Positions 1-8,517 are shown, numbered from the stretch's first letter. The stretch: DNA of 64,000 bases from Streptomyces sp. NBC_00483 (GCF_036013745.1 NZ_CP107880.1:7936001-8000000); one strand, 5' to 3'. The notes: generated from the letters alone by a model not told the origin. Program-made: numbers and translations.

Positions 1-672
1 AGCGGTGCCGCCGGCGACGGTTTCCGACTGGCGCCCCAGCACGTCGAGTTCGAGGCCGGCTTCGGACGCCAACTCACGGGCCAGCGCTACTCGATGCGTG
101 TTCGACCAGGACCGCTCCGACCCCTGAACGTAGGCGATCTTGCGGTGACCGAGGGCCGCCAGGTACTCCACGGTCTGGCGCAGCCCCTCACTCGCGTCGG
201 CCAACACGCAATCGGCCTCCTCCGCCTCCCGGTTGACCAGAACCAGCGGCGTGTCACCGCACAGCCCGATCACCTCGTCGGCCTCGAGACGTGGCGAGCA
301 GACGACAAGCCCGGCGGCGCGCCGGCGCAGCGTCCCGATCAGCTCGCGCTCGCGTTCGGGCTCGAAGTCCGTGTCGGCCAGGACGATGGTCAGCCGGCGG
401 TGCCAGCCCTCGCGCTGCGCACTCTTGACGAAGGAACCAAAGACAGGGTTCGCCACGTCAGGCACGATCACGGCGATCGTGTCCTCCGTCTCGGCCCGGC
501 CCCCGGCACCGCCCACGCGGCCGGGCGGTGTCTCGTACCCGAGCTCCCGAGCGGCTTCGACAACTTTGCGCAAGGTTTCCGGCCCCAGCCGGTCCGGGTC
601 GTTGAACGCGCGGGACGCCGTGGACAGCGCGACACCAGCGCGCTTGGCCACGTCCGTCAGTGTGGGGGCCAC
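1..672 (-). CDS. LacI-family transcriptional regulator (3' end missing)
   Basis: This is a DNA-binding repressor of the LacI/GalR family that normally responds to a sugar or related ligand. The first 224 residues are present, and the gene runs off the left edge of the window. The N-terminus shows the LacI helix-turn-helix (TDVAKRAGVALSTASRAFN), followed by the start of the periplasmic-binding-like sensor domain (IAVIVPDVANPVFGS) and a typical core segment (GLVVCSPR). The GTG start at 672 was chosen because AGGAGG lies four bases upstream and the HTH begins within a few residues. No target operon lies beside it in this window, so its ligand is unknown. A TTGCGCAA palindrome inside its likely promoter suggests autoregulation. 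The family call is sure; the role is not. Confidence 0.9.
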   Translation of the reverse strand, partial: MAPTLTDVAKRAGVALSTASRAFNDPDRLGPETLRKVVEAARELGYETPPGRVGGAGGRAETEDTIAVIVPDVANPVFGSFVKSAQREGWHRRLTIVLADTDFEPERERELIGTLRRRAAGLVVCSPRLEADEVIGLCGDTPLVLVNREAEEADCVLADASEGLRQTVEYLAALGHRKIAYVQGSERSWSNTHRVALARELASEAGLELDVLGRQSETVAGGTA

Positions 673-741
673 CTTGCCTCCTGACGAGAAACGTGTTGCC
701 GCAGGGCCTCCGGCGACAGGCGCGAAGGGCGGCATGCCTCA

Positions 742-770
742 TGTTCGGCAAGGTTGCGCAATGTTGTCAA
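742..770 (-). promoter_or_regulatory. Likely promoter and LacI-type operator upstream of the regulator
   Basis: On the minus strand a TTGACA -35 box (770-765) lies 17 bases from a weak -10 (CGAACA, 747-742). The palindrome TTGCGCAA (754-761) sits between the boxes. CG-centred palindromes of this kind are typical LacI-family operators, so autorepression is inferred. Confidence 0.4.
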
Positions 771-959
771 TGGTTTGCCGCGAGGTTTCGGTGGCTCGAC
801 GCGTGTGTAGCGCAATGGGGCTGGGCTCGCGGGTCCGGCATCGCGACGCCGCATTCCATCCGTGCGGTCCTGGTGGCCCGGGGAGTGCTATGGGTCCTCG
901 TCGGATGCGCCTTGGAATCGCACAATGTCCGAGCATGCGTCGTGGCGTCCCCTCCTTGT

Positions 960-1793
960 TCACAAGCGCAGCAGCACGACAAGACGTTGATCCTGTTTGC
1001 TCATCGGGACCAGGGCTGTGATGCGCACTCGGATTTCCTTGCCTCCGTGGAAGGGCAGACAGAATCGGCGTTCGTCACCGTCGGGGTGGGCCTGTGCCTG
1101 ATGTGTGGCCCAGAGGTCTCGCGCTTCGTCGTTTCCTTCCAGGATCTCGTCGCGGAGTCGGAGCAGTTCCGGCGTGTCGGGATGCATGGCAATGGCGAAC
1201 CGGATCTGCGCCAGGAAGGGAATCGCCCAATCTTCTCGCCAGTTGACGAGCTGGTCGCGCGCTTCCGGGTAGAGAAAGGCGAAGCGCATCAGGTTTCGCT
1301 CGTAGGGCAGCCAAGGGAACCAGTCCTCTTGGGGCTGGTTGTGGGCGATGATGTCCCACCAGAGGTTCGATACGTAGGCAGGGTGGGGGAGCAGTGAGTC
1401 CAGCACTGCCTGCAGATGTACGTCGGCCTGCTGGCCGAGGTGGGCGTCCGATGGCGGAGGGGTGTGTCCCAGTGCCAGTTGATACAGCACGACTCGCTCG
1501 GCTTCCTCGAGCCTGAGCGTCATGGCCAGGCGCTGAACGAACTGCTCGGACACCGGGCGCGGACTGCCACCCTCCAGCTGGCGGTACCAAGAACTGGCGA
1601 CACCCGTGAGAGAGGCCACCTCATCCTGGGTCAAGCCGTCCTTCAATCGTCTGCGTGTGGAATCGATGCCTGGAATGCGGCGGTAGTCGAGCCGCTTTCT
1701 CCAATGGCGGAGCAGTGGCCCCAGCTCGGGAGTCACTGCGTGCTTCCCTGTATGGGCTGCATCACTCACGTGTACACCGCACCCGCCTTCCAA
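960..1793 (-). CDS. MmyB-like XRE-family transcriptional regulator
   Basis: Helix-turn-helix regulator of the MmyB-like type common in Streptomyces. An XRE HTH at about residues 25-80 contains LTQDEVASLTGVASSWYRQLE. It is followed by a ligand-binding region (about 105-270) of the PAS-like MmyB fold, with landmarks such as NLWWDIIAHN and RNLMRFAFLYPEARD. Fatty-acid or related ligands have been proposed for the family, but nothing here fixes one. It is transcribed away from the ImmA/IrrE peptidase gene at 1977, and the shared 180-bp intergenic region holds a repeated TGGCATATG motif that may be its operator. The first 20 or so residues are uncertain because GTG starts nearer the HTH are also possible. 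Its length of about 270 aa is normal for the family. Confidence 0.88.
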   Translation of the reverse strand: MEGGCGVHVSDAAHTGKHAVTPELGPLLRHWRKRLDYRRIPGIDSTRRRLKDGLTQDEVASLTGVASSWYRQLEGGSPRPVSEQFVQRLAMTLRLEEAERVVLYQLALGHTPPPSDAHLGQQADVHLQAVLDSLLPHPAYVSNLWWDIIAHNQPQEDWFPWLPYERNLMRFAFLYPEARDQLVNWREDWAIPFLAQIRFAIAMHPDTPELLRLRDEILEGNDEARDLWATHQAQAHPDGDERRFCLPFHGGKEIRVRITALVPMSKQDQRLVVLLRL

Positions 1794-1806
1794 ACGAGTA
1801 AGTTAG

Positions 1807-1842
1807 TGGCATATGTCCATTATCTTCAGGGGTTGGCATATG
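1807..1842. promoter_or_regulatory. Paired TGGCATATG direct repeats in a divergent promoter
   Basis: The 9-mer TGGCATATG occurs at 1807-1815 and again at 1834-1842, 27 bp apart. Each copy contains the palindrome CATATG. They lie between the divergent MmyB-like regulator and the ImmA/IrrE gene, so they may bind the regulator. This rests on position and repetition only. Confidence 0.35.
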
Positions 1843-1976
1843 CAGGCCGTGACATTCCGGTAGCGGGTCACGTATCGCCGGAATGGGTGGCGGTAGAGGC
1901 GCTACTGCTGGTGGCGGAAGTTCCTGTGCAGCATTGCTTGTGCAAAAGCAGTGTGAGTAAAGGGAGCTGACCGGCC

Positions 1977-2612
1977 ATGTCCATGTTGTGGCGAACAGCC
2001 AGAAACGATTCGCTGCGCGGCCGGCCTGAGGGACCGGACTCGGACACTCGCACCGGGAGGACGCTCTCCGACCGGCGGCAGCGTGATGAGGGTCGTGCCG
2101 GAGTCCGTGACCTGGAACGTCGGATTCGTCAGCTGCTGCGATCACTCGATGTCCGCCCGCCGTTGAGCGTGCCCGACCTGTGTGCGGCGCTCACCCGCCG
2201 ACGCGAGCGGCCAATCGAGCTGCGGGCGTTTCCGCTGCCGAGTGATGGTCCGCTTGGCGCCTGGCTCGAGATGGCGACGGCCGATGTGATCGTGTTCCAG
2301 CAGGGGACGACCTCGCATCACCAGGACCACATCGTGCTGCACGAACTCGGACACATCCTGGCTGACCACCCGGGGCCGCCCGGGACCGCCGTGTGGGAGT
2401 CGCTTCTTCCCGGACTCAAGGCTGACGCGATCCGGCGGGCGCTCCACCGATGCTCGTACGACACCAAAGAGGAGCAGGAGGCCGAACTCGTCGCGACGAT
2501 CGTGGGGGAGTGGGCGACGATCCTCGACCGCGTCCCACCCGGCCAGCAGAGTGATGATCCCTCGGTGCGGCGTGTGCAGGCCGCCCTTGGGGACCATCAG
2601 GGATGGCTGTAG
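1977..2612 (+). CDS. ImmA/IrrE-family zinc metallopeptidase
   Basis: Gluzincin-type peptidase of the ImmA/IrrE (COG2856) family; characterised members cleave repressors or anti-repressors. The zinc site is visible as HELGH at residues 122-126, with the probable third ligand E170 in KEEQEAELVA. The N-terminal 45 residues are arginine-rich and look disordered. The ATG at 1977 is preceded by AGGGAG at a good distance; an ATG two codons later is also possible. The gene is followed directly by the membrane-protein gene at 2613, whose ATG touches this stop codon, so the two are surely cotranscribed. The divergent MmyB-like regulator is a plausible partner. The substrate is unknown. Confidence 0.85.
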   Translation: MSMLWRTARNDSLRGRPEGPDSDTRTGRTLSDRRQRDEGRAGVRDLERRIRQLLRSLDVRPPLSVPDLCAALTRRRERPIELRAFPLPSDGPLGAWLEMATADVIVFQQGTTSHHQDHIVLHELGHILADHPGPPGTAVWESLLPGLKADAIRRALHRCSYDTKEEQEAELVATIVGEWATILDRVPPGQQSDDPSVRRVQAALGDHQGWL

Positions 2613-3740
2613 ATGGCCGCCCTGTTTCTGGTCGGGCTCGCTGCCGCCGTCGGCTGGAAGTTCTACCAGCTGGCCAAAGCCCCGCAGGACAGATCTCTGC
2701 GCTCGGTAACCCTGTGTCTGGCGTGCGCTGCGATGTCGTACCCCTTCGCCATGCCGGGCGGTGCGACCGGATTCGACACAGTGGCTGGACACGGCGCAGC
2801 CAAAGTCGTGCAGAACGTGCTGCTCCTTGCCACTGTGTACTTCCTGATGTGCTTCTACCTGTACGCGTCCGCAGACGGAGACAGCGGTCGACGCCGAGCC
2901 CGCGTCGAGGGACTGGTCGTTGCCGTGGTGGCTGTGGCCGTCATCGTTGCCGCCGCGACCGTGCCGCACCAGGCACTGGCCGGCAGCTTCTCCACCACAG
3001 ACATGACCATCGCGCAGGTCGCCTTCTTCTACCTGGTCACCGGCCTGTATTTGATGTACGCGCTGACCGCCGCCGCGCTCTGGACGCGCCGCTACGCCCG
3101 GCTGTCGACGAAGCCACACTCGACCGGCCTGTGGACGGCCGGGGTAGGCATGTTCGGCATGGCGGTCGCCTGCGCGATTCGGGCCGTCATCGTCGGGATC
3201 AGATGGCGTGGCGGGGGAGTCCCTGGCCCGGTGCTGGCTGCGGTCGCTCTGCTCCTCGTGGTTTCGACCCTGCTGTTCGTCTTCGGAATCACGTACCCCG
3301 GAGTGCGTGCACGGGTCTCCCTGTGCCGCCTTTGGGTGCGGCACCGACGCGAACATGCGCGTCTCGAACCGCTGTGGACGTTGATGGCGGAGGCTGCCCC
3401 GCACGCCGTACTCACCACTCAATCGTCTTCCAAGAGGGATCGGTGGCGCGCTCGTGGCGTCCACAGGCGGCACCACCGCCGCATCGTCGAATGCCGTGAT
3501 GGGCTCGTCGAGATCAGCCCGTACCTCGAACCGGCTGTGGAGAGCGAAAGTCAATTGCTCGCGCACGATTCAGAACGCCTGACCGCACAACGGCTTCGAG
3601 GGGCCGTACATGCTCACTTGAATGGGGTGGTCAGGCCCGCGCCTGCTCCGCCCCTGACCGCCATGCCGAGACAACGCAGCCGCGAGGCCGACATCCAAGA
3701 GCTCCTCGCCTTGTCCGACGCCCTGCGCTCCGCCAGCTGA
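2613..3740 (+). CDS. MAB_1171c-like polytopic membrane protein
   Basis: The N-terminal two thirds carries about seven hydrophobic segments (roughly residues 1-20, 35-50, 66-88, 100-122, 138-160, 173-195, 212-235). A soluble, arginine-rich C-terminal domain follows (about 240-375). This matches the family annotated as MAB_1171c-like putative transporters with a DUF6545 tail, which in Streptomyces regularly follows ImmA/IrrE peptidase genes. The ATG directly follows the TAG of the peptidase gene, indicating translational coupling. The transport role is a family label and has not been shown. A membrane-bound target of the peptidase is an equally good guess. Confidence 0.72.
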   Translation: MAALFLVGLAAAVGWKFYQLAKAPQDRSLRSVTLCLACAAMSYPFAMPGGATGFDTVAGHGAAKVVQNVLLLATVYFLMCFYLYASADGDSGRRRARVEGLVVAVVAVAVIVAAATVPHQALAGSFSTTDMTIAQVAFFYLVTGLYLMYALTAAALWTRRYARLSTKPHSTGLWTAGVGMFGMAVACAIRAVIVGIRWRGGGVPGPVLAAVALLLVVSTLLFVFGITYPGVRARVSLCRLWVRHRREHARLEPLWTLMAEAAPHAVLTTQSSSKRDRWRARGVHRRHHRRIVECRDGLVEISPYLEPAVESESQLLAHDSERLTAQRLRGAVHAHLNGVVRPAPAPPLTAMPRQRSREADIQELLALSDALRSAS

Positions 3741-3772
3741 ACTGCCCCCCACCAGCGAAAGGGAACTTCCGC

Positions 3773-4963
3773 ATGCTCATCACCGCCGCCCACGTCCTGG
3801 CCGGAGCCGACCAACAGGTCATCCCCGACGGGGCAGTTCTCGTACGGGACGGCGTCATCGCCTGCGTCGGCCCGCGCGAAGAGGTCGAACGCCATGCCCG
3901 GCCCGACGAGCCCCGACTCGCCTACCCCGCCGGGACCGTCCTGCCCGGGCTGATCGACGCCCACGTCCATCTCTGTTTCGACGCGGGACCCGATCCGGTC
4001 GCCACGCTCCAGGAGCAGGACGACGAGGTGCTGTTCGCCGACATGAAGACTCACGCCGAGCAGCTGCTGAGCATCGGAGTCACGACTGCGCGCGACCTCG
4101 GCGACCGGAATGGCCTCGCCGTGCGCCTGGCGGAGGCGGTAAGTGAGGGCCAGGCCGTCGGCCCGCGTATCGTCTCGGCGGCCACGCCCGTCACACCGCC
4201 CGGAGGCCACTGTTGGTTCCTCGGCGGCGAAGTCTCCGGAACCGACGAAGTACGTGCCCTCGTGCAGCGCAACATCGACGCCGGTGCCAAGGTCATCAAG
4301 GTGATGGAGACCGGGGGAGGACTCACCAAGGGTGGCGCCAAGAGCTGGGAATCCCAGTTCTCCCACGAGGAGTTGGCGGCCCTCGTCGACGCCGCGCACA
4401 CCGCCGGTCTTCCGGTCGCCGCGCACGCCCACGGTGTCGAAGGCATCACCGCCGCGGTCGAGGCCGGCGTCGACACCATCGAGCACTGCACCTGGATGAC
4501 ACCCGACGGCTTCGACGTCCGCGAGGACGTGCTCGCCCAGATCGTCGAGAAGAACATCTACGTGTGCCCGGCGGTCAGCCCGCACTGGCCGATGCTGCCC
4601 AAGTTCTTCGGTGCCGAGCGCGCTGAGGCCATGTTCGACGCCGTACGCCAGATGGCCAACGCCGGTGCACGTCTGATCGCGGGAACGGACGCGGGCGTGC
4701 AGCGAGCGGGCTTCGACGGGCTGTCCACCAGCCTCACCTTCTACGAGCACCTGGGCCTGCCCAAGGAGCGCATCCTCGCGATGGCCACCACGGAAGCCGC
4801 CCGCGCCCTGGGCGTCGGTGACGAGACCGGTCAGCTCACCACCGGCTACAGCGCGGATCTCCTCGTCGTTGACGGCAACCCGCTTGCGGACCTCGGCGCG
4901 CTGAAGTCCGTCGAGACCGTCATCGCGGCGGGAAGGCACTACGAGGTTGGCGCCAACGCCTGA
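3773..4963 (+). CDS. Metal-dependent amidohydrolase family protein
   Basis: Imidazolonepropionase/prolidase-like member of the amidohydrolase superfamily, 396 aa. The metal site is shown by HVH (residues 64-66) after PGLIDA, the lysine-containing strand GAKVIKVMETGG, HAHG, EHCTWM, and the C-terminal aspartate in AGTDAG. The end of the protein has the usual small beta domain (YSADLLVVDGNPLADL). The ATG has AAGGGAAC nine bases upstream. It lies 32 bp downstream of the membrane-protein gene on the same strand and probably shares its transcript. Substrate unknown; family members act on cyclic amides, Xaa-Pro dipeptides or organophosphates. Confidence 0.85.
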   Translation: MLITAAHVLAGADQQVIPDGAVLVRDGVIACVGPREEVERHARPDEPRLAYPAGTVLPGLIDAHVHLCFDAGPDPVATLQEQDDEVLFADMKTHAEQLLSIGVTTARDLGDRNGLAVRLAEAVSEGQAVGPRIVSAATPVTPPGGHCWFLGGEVSGTDEVRALVQRNIDAGAKVIKVMETGGGLTKGGAKSWESQFSHEELAALVDAAHTAGLPVAAHAHGVEGITAAVEAGVDTIEHCTWMTPDGFDVREDVLAQIVEKNIYVCPAVSPHWPMLPKFFGAERAEAMFDAVRQMANAGARLIAGTDAGVQRAGFDGLSTSLTFYEHLGLPKERILAMATTEAARALGVGDETGQLTTGYSADLLVVDGNPLADLGALKSVETVIAAGRHYEVGANA

Positions 4964-4981
4964 CCGAGAGAGTGCAGTTAC

Positions 4982-5866
4982 TCAGTGCCCGGGGCCGTCG
5001 GTCCCGGGCACTTCTCGTTCGGCCATCTCCCCGACCATCTGGTTGAGGAAGGCCAGCAGCTCGTCCGACATGCCCTCAGGGCCGAGTCCTCGAGTGGCGA
5101 CCCGTCCGACTGCACCCGTGCGTACAGCGGCCAGAAGCCGGAGGCCTTCGACAACCTGCCGGGCGACCCTGTCGTCGGTCTGGAAGTAGAGCGGGGACAC
5201 ACCAAACAGCTCGGCGAGCCCGTCGGCGACGATCGGGGGCAGTTCCTCGTCGTCCCCGGTTCTCAGGGCCAGGACGCCGCCTTCCGTGATGACCTGTGCG
5301 CCCGCGTGTTCGTTGACCGCCCGAGCGATCTCCGTATCCGACGGTGGGGCCTGGGTGCCGGGATACGAGTGCTCCAGCAGATACGTGATCTTCTCGGCCA
5401 CGGTCCGAGGCATGGCCGAGGTGCTCTCCGGGGCCGGCGCCTCGTTGCCGAAGGACCGCTCCTGTGCCGCGAGGAGCTCGTCCACGGTCACGCCGTAGGC
5501 CTTCGCCAGGGGCTCGTGGAACTTCTCGTTCAGTCGGCGCTTGCCGCGCTCGGCGTTGGCGACCGGTCCGGAGCTCTTCGTCCCGATCAGCTCTCTGCTC
5601 TGGTACTGGCTGTAGCCGGCGTCGCAGCGAAGATCGGCGAGGTCGGGAAGGTCGCCCGCTCTTCGCGGGAAGAGCTCGTCGAGAGGCAGGCCGAAGAACT
5701 TCGCCAGGACGGGCAACTTCTCGCCGTCAGGTGTCGAGGAGCCCAGTTCCCAGCTGGCCACTGTGGAGTCGCCTACGCCGACCGCTTCGCCCAGCTCGCT
5801 CTGGGTGATGTTCCGGGCGCGGCGCAGGGCGCGCACCCGGTCACGGTCGAAGTGGCGAGGGGCCAT
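4982..5866 (-). CDS. Double helix-turn-helix (XRE) regulator
   Basis: A 294-aa cytoplasmic regulator with two XRE domains in tandem. The first spans about residues 8-65 (NITQSELGEAVGVGDSTVASWE) and the second about 72-125 (CDAGYSQYQSRELIG, then GPVANAERGKRRL). A third region (about 140-210) reads like a degenerate EspR-type HTH (PSDTEIARAVNEH). Multi-HTH proteins of this type bind DNA as dimers. It converges with the amidohydrolase gene, with an 18-bp gap, and is transcribed away from the replication module, so it may control that promoter. This is inferred from position only. Confidence 0.85.
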   Translation of the reverse strand: MAPRHFDRDRVRALRRARNITQSELGEAVGVGDSTVASWELGSSTPDGEKLPVLAKFFGLPLDELFPRRAGDLPDLADLRCDAGYSQYQSRELIGTKSSGPVANAERGKRRLNEKFHEPLAKAYGVTVDELLAAQERSFGNEAPAPESTSAMPRTVAEKITYLLEHSYPGTQAPPSDTEIARAVNEHAGAQVITEGGVLALRTGDDEELPPIVADGLAELFGVSPLYFQTDDRVARQVVEGLRLLAAVRTGAVGRVATRGLGPEGMSDELLAFLNQMVGEMAEREVPGTDGPGH

Positions 5867-6403
5867 CTGGAGGCTCTCCCGAAGCTGGTTCTCTAAATCA
5901 CGGAAACTTCAGTATGTTGATTCGGCGTCCAAACCGGGATAGGTTCAGTTTGGCGAACCGAGGTGTTCAACCTACACCCTTCGCTGTCCTCCTGCCCAGG
6001 TCGAGCCGGGTCGCGCGCCGAGCGTGGCGTCCCGTTCCAGGGCGGGTGAGGGCTGGCTGCGGGATGGGCGCATCTTCCCGGATGGGGCGTAAGCGTCGAG
6101 TTGGCGTCGAAGTGGATGAGTGACAGCGATCCGCTGGAGCTTCCGAGGCGCCACGCATATGTTGCTGGTCCCTCGGCGGAGAGCGCTGAGACAGTCCAAC
6201 GCGAAGGAGCTGAGCTGGAGTTACCCAGACGCCCACGACGGCGCCCCGGCCAGGGGAAATGAAACCGGCGCCCAGAAGTTCGCACCTTCCGGACGCCGAG
6301 GCCACCGCCCCACAGGGGCGACGGATTCATAACCAGAGCGGGTCGGCTGACCTTTTCGACGAGAACGGCCGCCCCACTCCACCTACGAGTGAGGAATTCT
6401 CGC
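5867..6403. other. Intergenic region between a regulator and the replication module
   Basis: No convincing gene is seen in these 537 bp. The left part should hold the promoter of the regulator at 5866. One inverted repeat is visible, with GGTTC at 5942-5946 and GAACC at 5955-5959. The right end carries the ribosome-binding site (GAGGAA, about 6391) of the next gene. ORFs crossing it on either strand lack family features. Confidence 0.5.
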
Positions 6404-6763
6404 ATGCCCGAGCACCGCCCAGGAAGGGCACTCGCGGCCGACGCGCCCGAGCGCACACCCGTACCCACCACCGCCCGCAGGCTCCGTCTGTCCCGGCTCC
6501 TGGCGGAGATGATCCCCGGTGCCCGCACGCTCCGCGTCACTCTTCGCGAACCGGCCAGGGCCTGGCCGAGCCCGCACGCGAGCGCATACGACGAAATCGG
6601 TCGACGCCTCCCGCTGAACCCGCCCCAAGCACGTACCGCAGCGCGATGGATCATCCGCGCCTGCCCCGAGGTGGACTGGCGTCAGGAGCACGACCTCGAC
6701 CTGAGTACCGGCAGGCTCCTGCGCGTCACGGAAGCACGGAACGCTGCGGTCGGTGGTCGCTGA
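6404..6763 (+). CDS. Conserved hypothetical protein before the replication genes
   Basis: A 119-aa protein of unknown function. The middle (RLRLSRLLAEMIPGARTLRV, then LREPARAWPSPHA) and the C-terminal part (QARTAARWIIRACPEVDW, then DLDLSTG) look like a compact conserved domain that I have seen only in Streptomyces plasmid and conjugative-element gene sets. The ATG at 6404 was chosen because GAGGAA lies nine bases upstream; an upstream in-frame GTG at 6389 is possible. The stop is 2 bp before the ATG of the initiator gene, so the genes are cotranscribed. A role in controlling replication or copy number is a guess. Confidence 0.65.
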   Translation: MPEHRPGRALAADAPERTPVPTTARRLRLSRLLAEMIPGARTLRVTLREPARAWPSPHASAYDEIGRRLPLNPPQARTAARWIIRACPEVDWRQEHDLDLSTGRLLRVTEARNAAVGGR

Positions 6764-6765
6764 CC

Positions 6766-7710
6766 ATGGCCCGCATCCGCACCATCAAGCCCGAGGCCTT
6801 CGCCTCCGAATCCCTGGCCTCCGTCTCCCTGAGCGCTGAACGCACCTTCTTCGGCCTCCTCACCCAGGTCGACGACCGCGGCCGCATCCGCGACCAGCCC
6901 GCCGTCATCGCCGGAGCGTTGTGGTCCCTGCGCCCGGACCACGGCCCCATGGGCGTCGAGGACGACCTCATCCAGCTGGCCTCCGCGAACCTGATCTGCC
7001 GGTACCCGGGGAATGACGGCAAGGCGTACCTGCACGTCGTCACCTGGTCCAAGCACCAGAGGATCAACCGCCCCAGCGGCATACGCACGCCTGACTGCCC
7101 AAGCCATGACGCGCCGCCCGCTGATCTGAACGACGCACGCGCGACTCAAGGAGTGCTCACGGAGAACTCGGTGAGCACGCACGACGCACACACCAACGAC
7201 TCGCTACCCACGAGGAGTTGCGACACGTCCCGCGAAGGTGCAGGTCAACTGCCCACTGCTGAGGACTCAGTGAATCCTCACGGAGTAGTCGATGAGCCCC
7301 CGGTGAGCACTCACGCTCCGGATCTAGGACCTAGGAACCTGGATCTAGGAACTACTTCCCCCACGGGGGACGCCAGCGTCCCCGCACCAGCCACTGCCTC
7401 GGCCCGGCAACTCATCGCCGAGTACACCGCGGCGTGCGCCCACCGTCCGCCTCGCGACGTGCTCGGACACCTCGGCCGCGAAGCAGCCAAGCTCCTTGCC
7501 GAAGGCATCCACCCCGACCACATCCGGGCTGGACTCACCCGCCACCGCGCCAAGGGCCTGCACCCCAGCACCCTGCCGAGCCTGGTGCACGAGGCCATGA
7601 ACGCCCCGAACGTGGGCTTGGCCCGGCCGGAATCCAGGCCTACCGTCCCGGCCCATCGGCCCTGGGCCAACCCGACCGACCCTGCCGCCGCCTACGCCGA
7701 GGAGCTGTGA
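6766..7710 (+). CDS. Phage/plasmid-type replication initiation protein
   Basis: A 314-aa protein whose first 110 residues match the winged-helix replication-initiator type of actinobacterial phages and conjugative elements (start MARIRTIKPEAF, then AERTFFGLLTQVDDRGR). The middle (about 115-215) is a low-complexity linker. The C-terminal 100 residues (SARQLIAEYTAAC, HIRAGLTRHRAKGLHPSTLPSLVH) resemble the helical DnaD/phage-replication C-terminus that contacts the helicase loader. The DnaC-like gene follows with a 1-base overlap (TGATG), as in phage replication modules. The ATG is sure from the conserved MARIRTIKPE opening. The linker DNA holds repeated CTAGGA words (7322-7352); these follow from a repeated amino-acid pattern. 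Confidence 0.75.
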   Translation: MARIRTIKPEAFASESLASVSLSAERTFFGLLTQVDDRGRIRDQPAVIAGALWSLRPDHGPMGVEDDLIQLASANLICRYPGNDGKAYLHVVTWSKHQRINRPSGIRTPDCPSHDAPPADLNDARATQGVLTENSVSTHDAHTNDSLPTRSCDTSREGAGQLPTAEDSVNPHGVVDEPPVSTHAPDLGPRNLDLGTTSPTGDASVPAPATASARQLIAEYTAACAHRPPRDVLGHLGREAAKLLAEGIHPDHIRAGLTRHRAKGLHPSTLPSLVHEAMNAPNVGLARPESRPTVPAHRPWANPTDPAAAYAEEL

Positions 7711-8420
7711 TGCGCGACCACGACGCCCAGCCCGTCGGCGGCCTCGCACGACGCCTCACCAACATCCTCACCGCCAAGGGCATCGACCCGGCCGCCGTCC
7801 CCGACGAACGCCCGGAGCCGATTCCAGCCCTCCAAGCAGCCGACTCCCGCATCCCGCCCCGCTACCGCAACGCCCTCGCCGACCACCCCGCCGTCACCTC
7901 CTGGGTACGGGAAGTCGCACACACCGGCCGCCCGGGGCCCGGCGGCGCCCCGGGTATCGCCCAGGGCCGCTCCCTCCTGATCGCAGGAACCACCGGAACG
8001 GGCAAGACCCACCAGGCGTACGGCGCGATCCGCTCGCTGCTCATCGCCGGGGTCCGGCTCCGCTGGAAGGCGGTCACCGCCGCCGACCTGTACGCGGAGA
8101 TCCGCCCGCGCCCCGGCCACGACGGCGAACGCGAATTCATGGACCTCGCCCGCTGCCCACTCCTGTTCGTCGACGACCTCGGCGCCGCCAAGAACAGCGA
8201 ATGGACCGAGGAAATCACGATGCGGCTGATCAACCGCCGCTACAACGAGATGCTCCCCACCCTCATCACCACCAACCTCGGCATGGCCGACCTGCGCGCC
8301 CACATCGGCGACCGCGTCGCGTCCCGCCTCACCGAGATGACCGACAAGGTCATCCTCGACGGCCCCGACCGCAGACGGGCCCTGGCCGCCGAGCGCCTGA
8401 GCGCCGCAGCCGGCCGCTGA
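7710..8420 (+). CDS. DnaC/IstB-like helicase-loader ATPase
   Basis: A 236-aa AAA+ ATPase. The Walker A motif GTTGTGKT is at residues 93-100, Walker B LLFVDDLG at about 151-158, and a sensor-1-like asparagine occurs in LITTNLGMADL. The C-terminus has the arginine finger region (GDRVASRLTEM). It is encoded in the loader position directly after the initiator, and its length and motif spacing fit phage-type DnaC proteins. It likely loads the host replicative helicase, since no full helicase is encoded nearby. A DnaB N-terminal-domain protein at 50562 could be a partner. It is separate from the IS21 istB gene at 17.9 kb. Confidence 0.82.
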   Translation: MRDHDAQPVGGLARRLTNILTAKGIDPAAVPDERPEPIPALQAADSRIPPRYRNALADHPAVTSWVREVAHTGRPGPGGAPGIAQGRSLLIAGTTGTGKTHQAYGAIRSLLIAGVRLRWKAVTAADLYAEIRPRPGHDGEREFMDLARCPLLFVDDLGAAKNSEWTEEITMRLINRRYNEMLPTLITTNLGMADLRAHIGDRVASRLTEMTDKVILDGPDRRRALAAERLSAAAGR

Positions 8421-8517
8421 ATTCACCCGCGAACACTGCCGGTTCGCCTCCCACACGCACCAACCCCGGGGCCCTCGCCTGCCCACGTCTGCCTCGGGGC
8501 CGAACGGAGCCCCCCCC

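Noticed and set aside
2142..3566. 474-codon minus-strand frame
   Set aside because: Overlaps the ImmA/IrrE and membrane-protein genes, both of which have clear motifs. The frame is rich in Arg/Gly/His, typical of a shadow.
3614..4939. 441-codon minus-strand frame
   Set aside because: Complete overlap with the amidohydrolase gene, no recognisable protein features.
5967..6305. 112-codon minus-strand frame in the 5.9-6.4 kb gap
   Set aside because: No ribosome site, composition typical of non-coding high-GC DNA, no family features.
7319..7353. Repeated CTAGGA/GATCTAGGA words, possible iterons
   Set aside because: They encode a repeated Leu-Asp-Leu-Gly-type linker within the initiator gene, and there are only a few short copies. 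No convincing origin structure.
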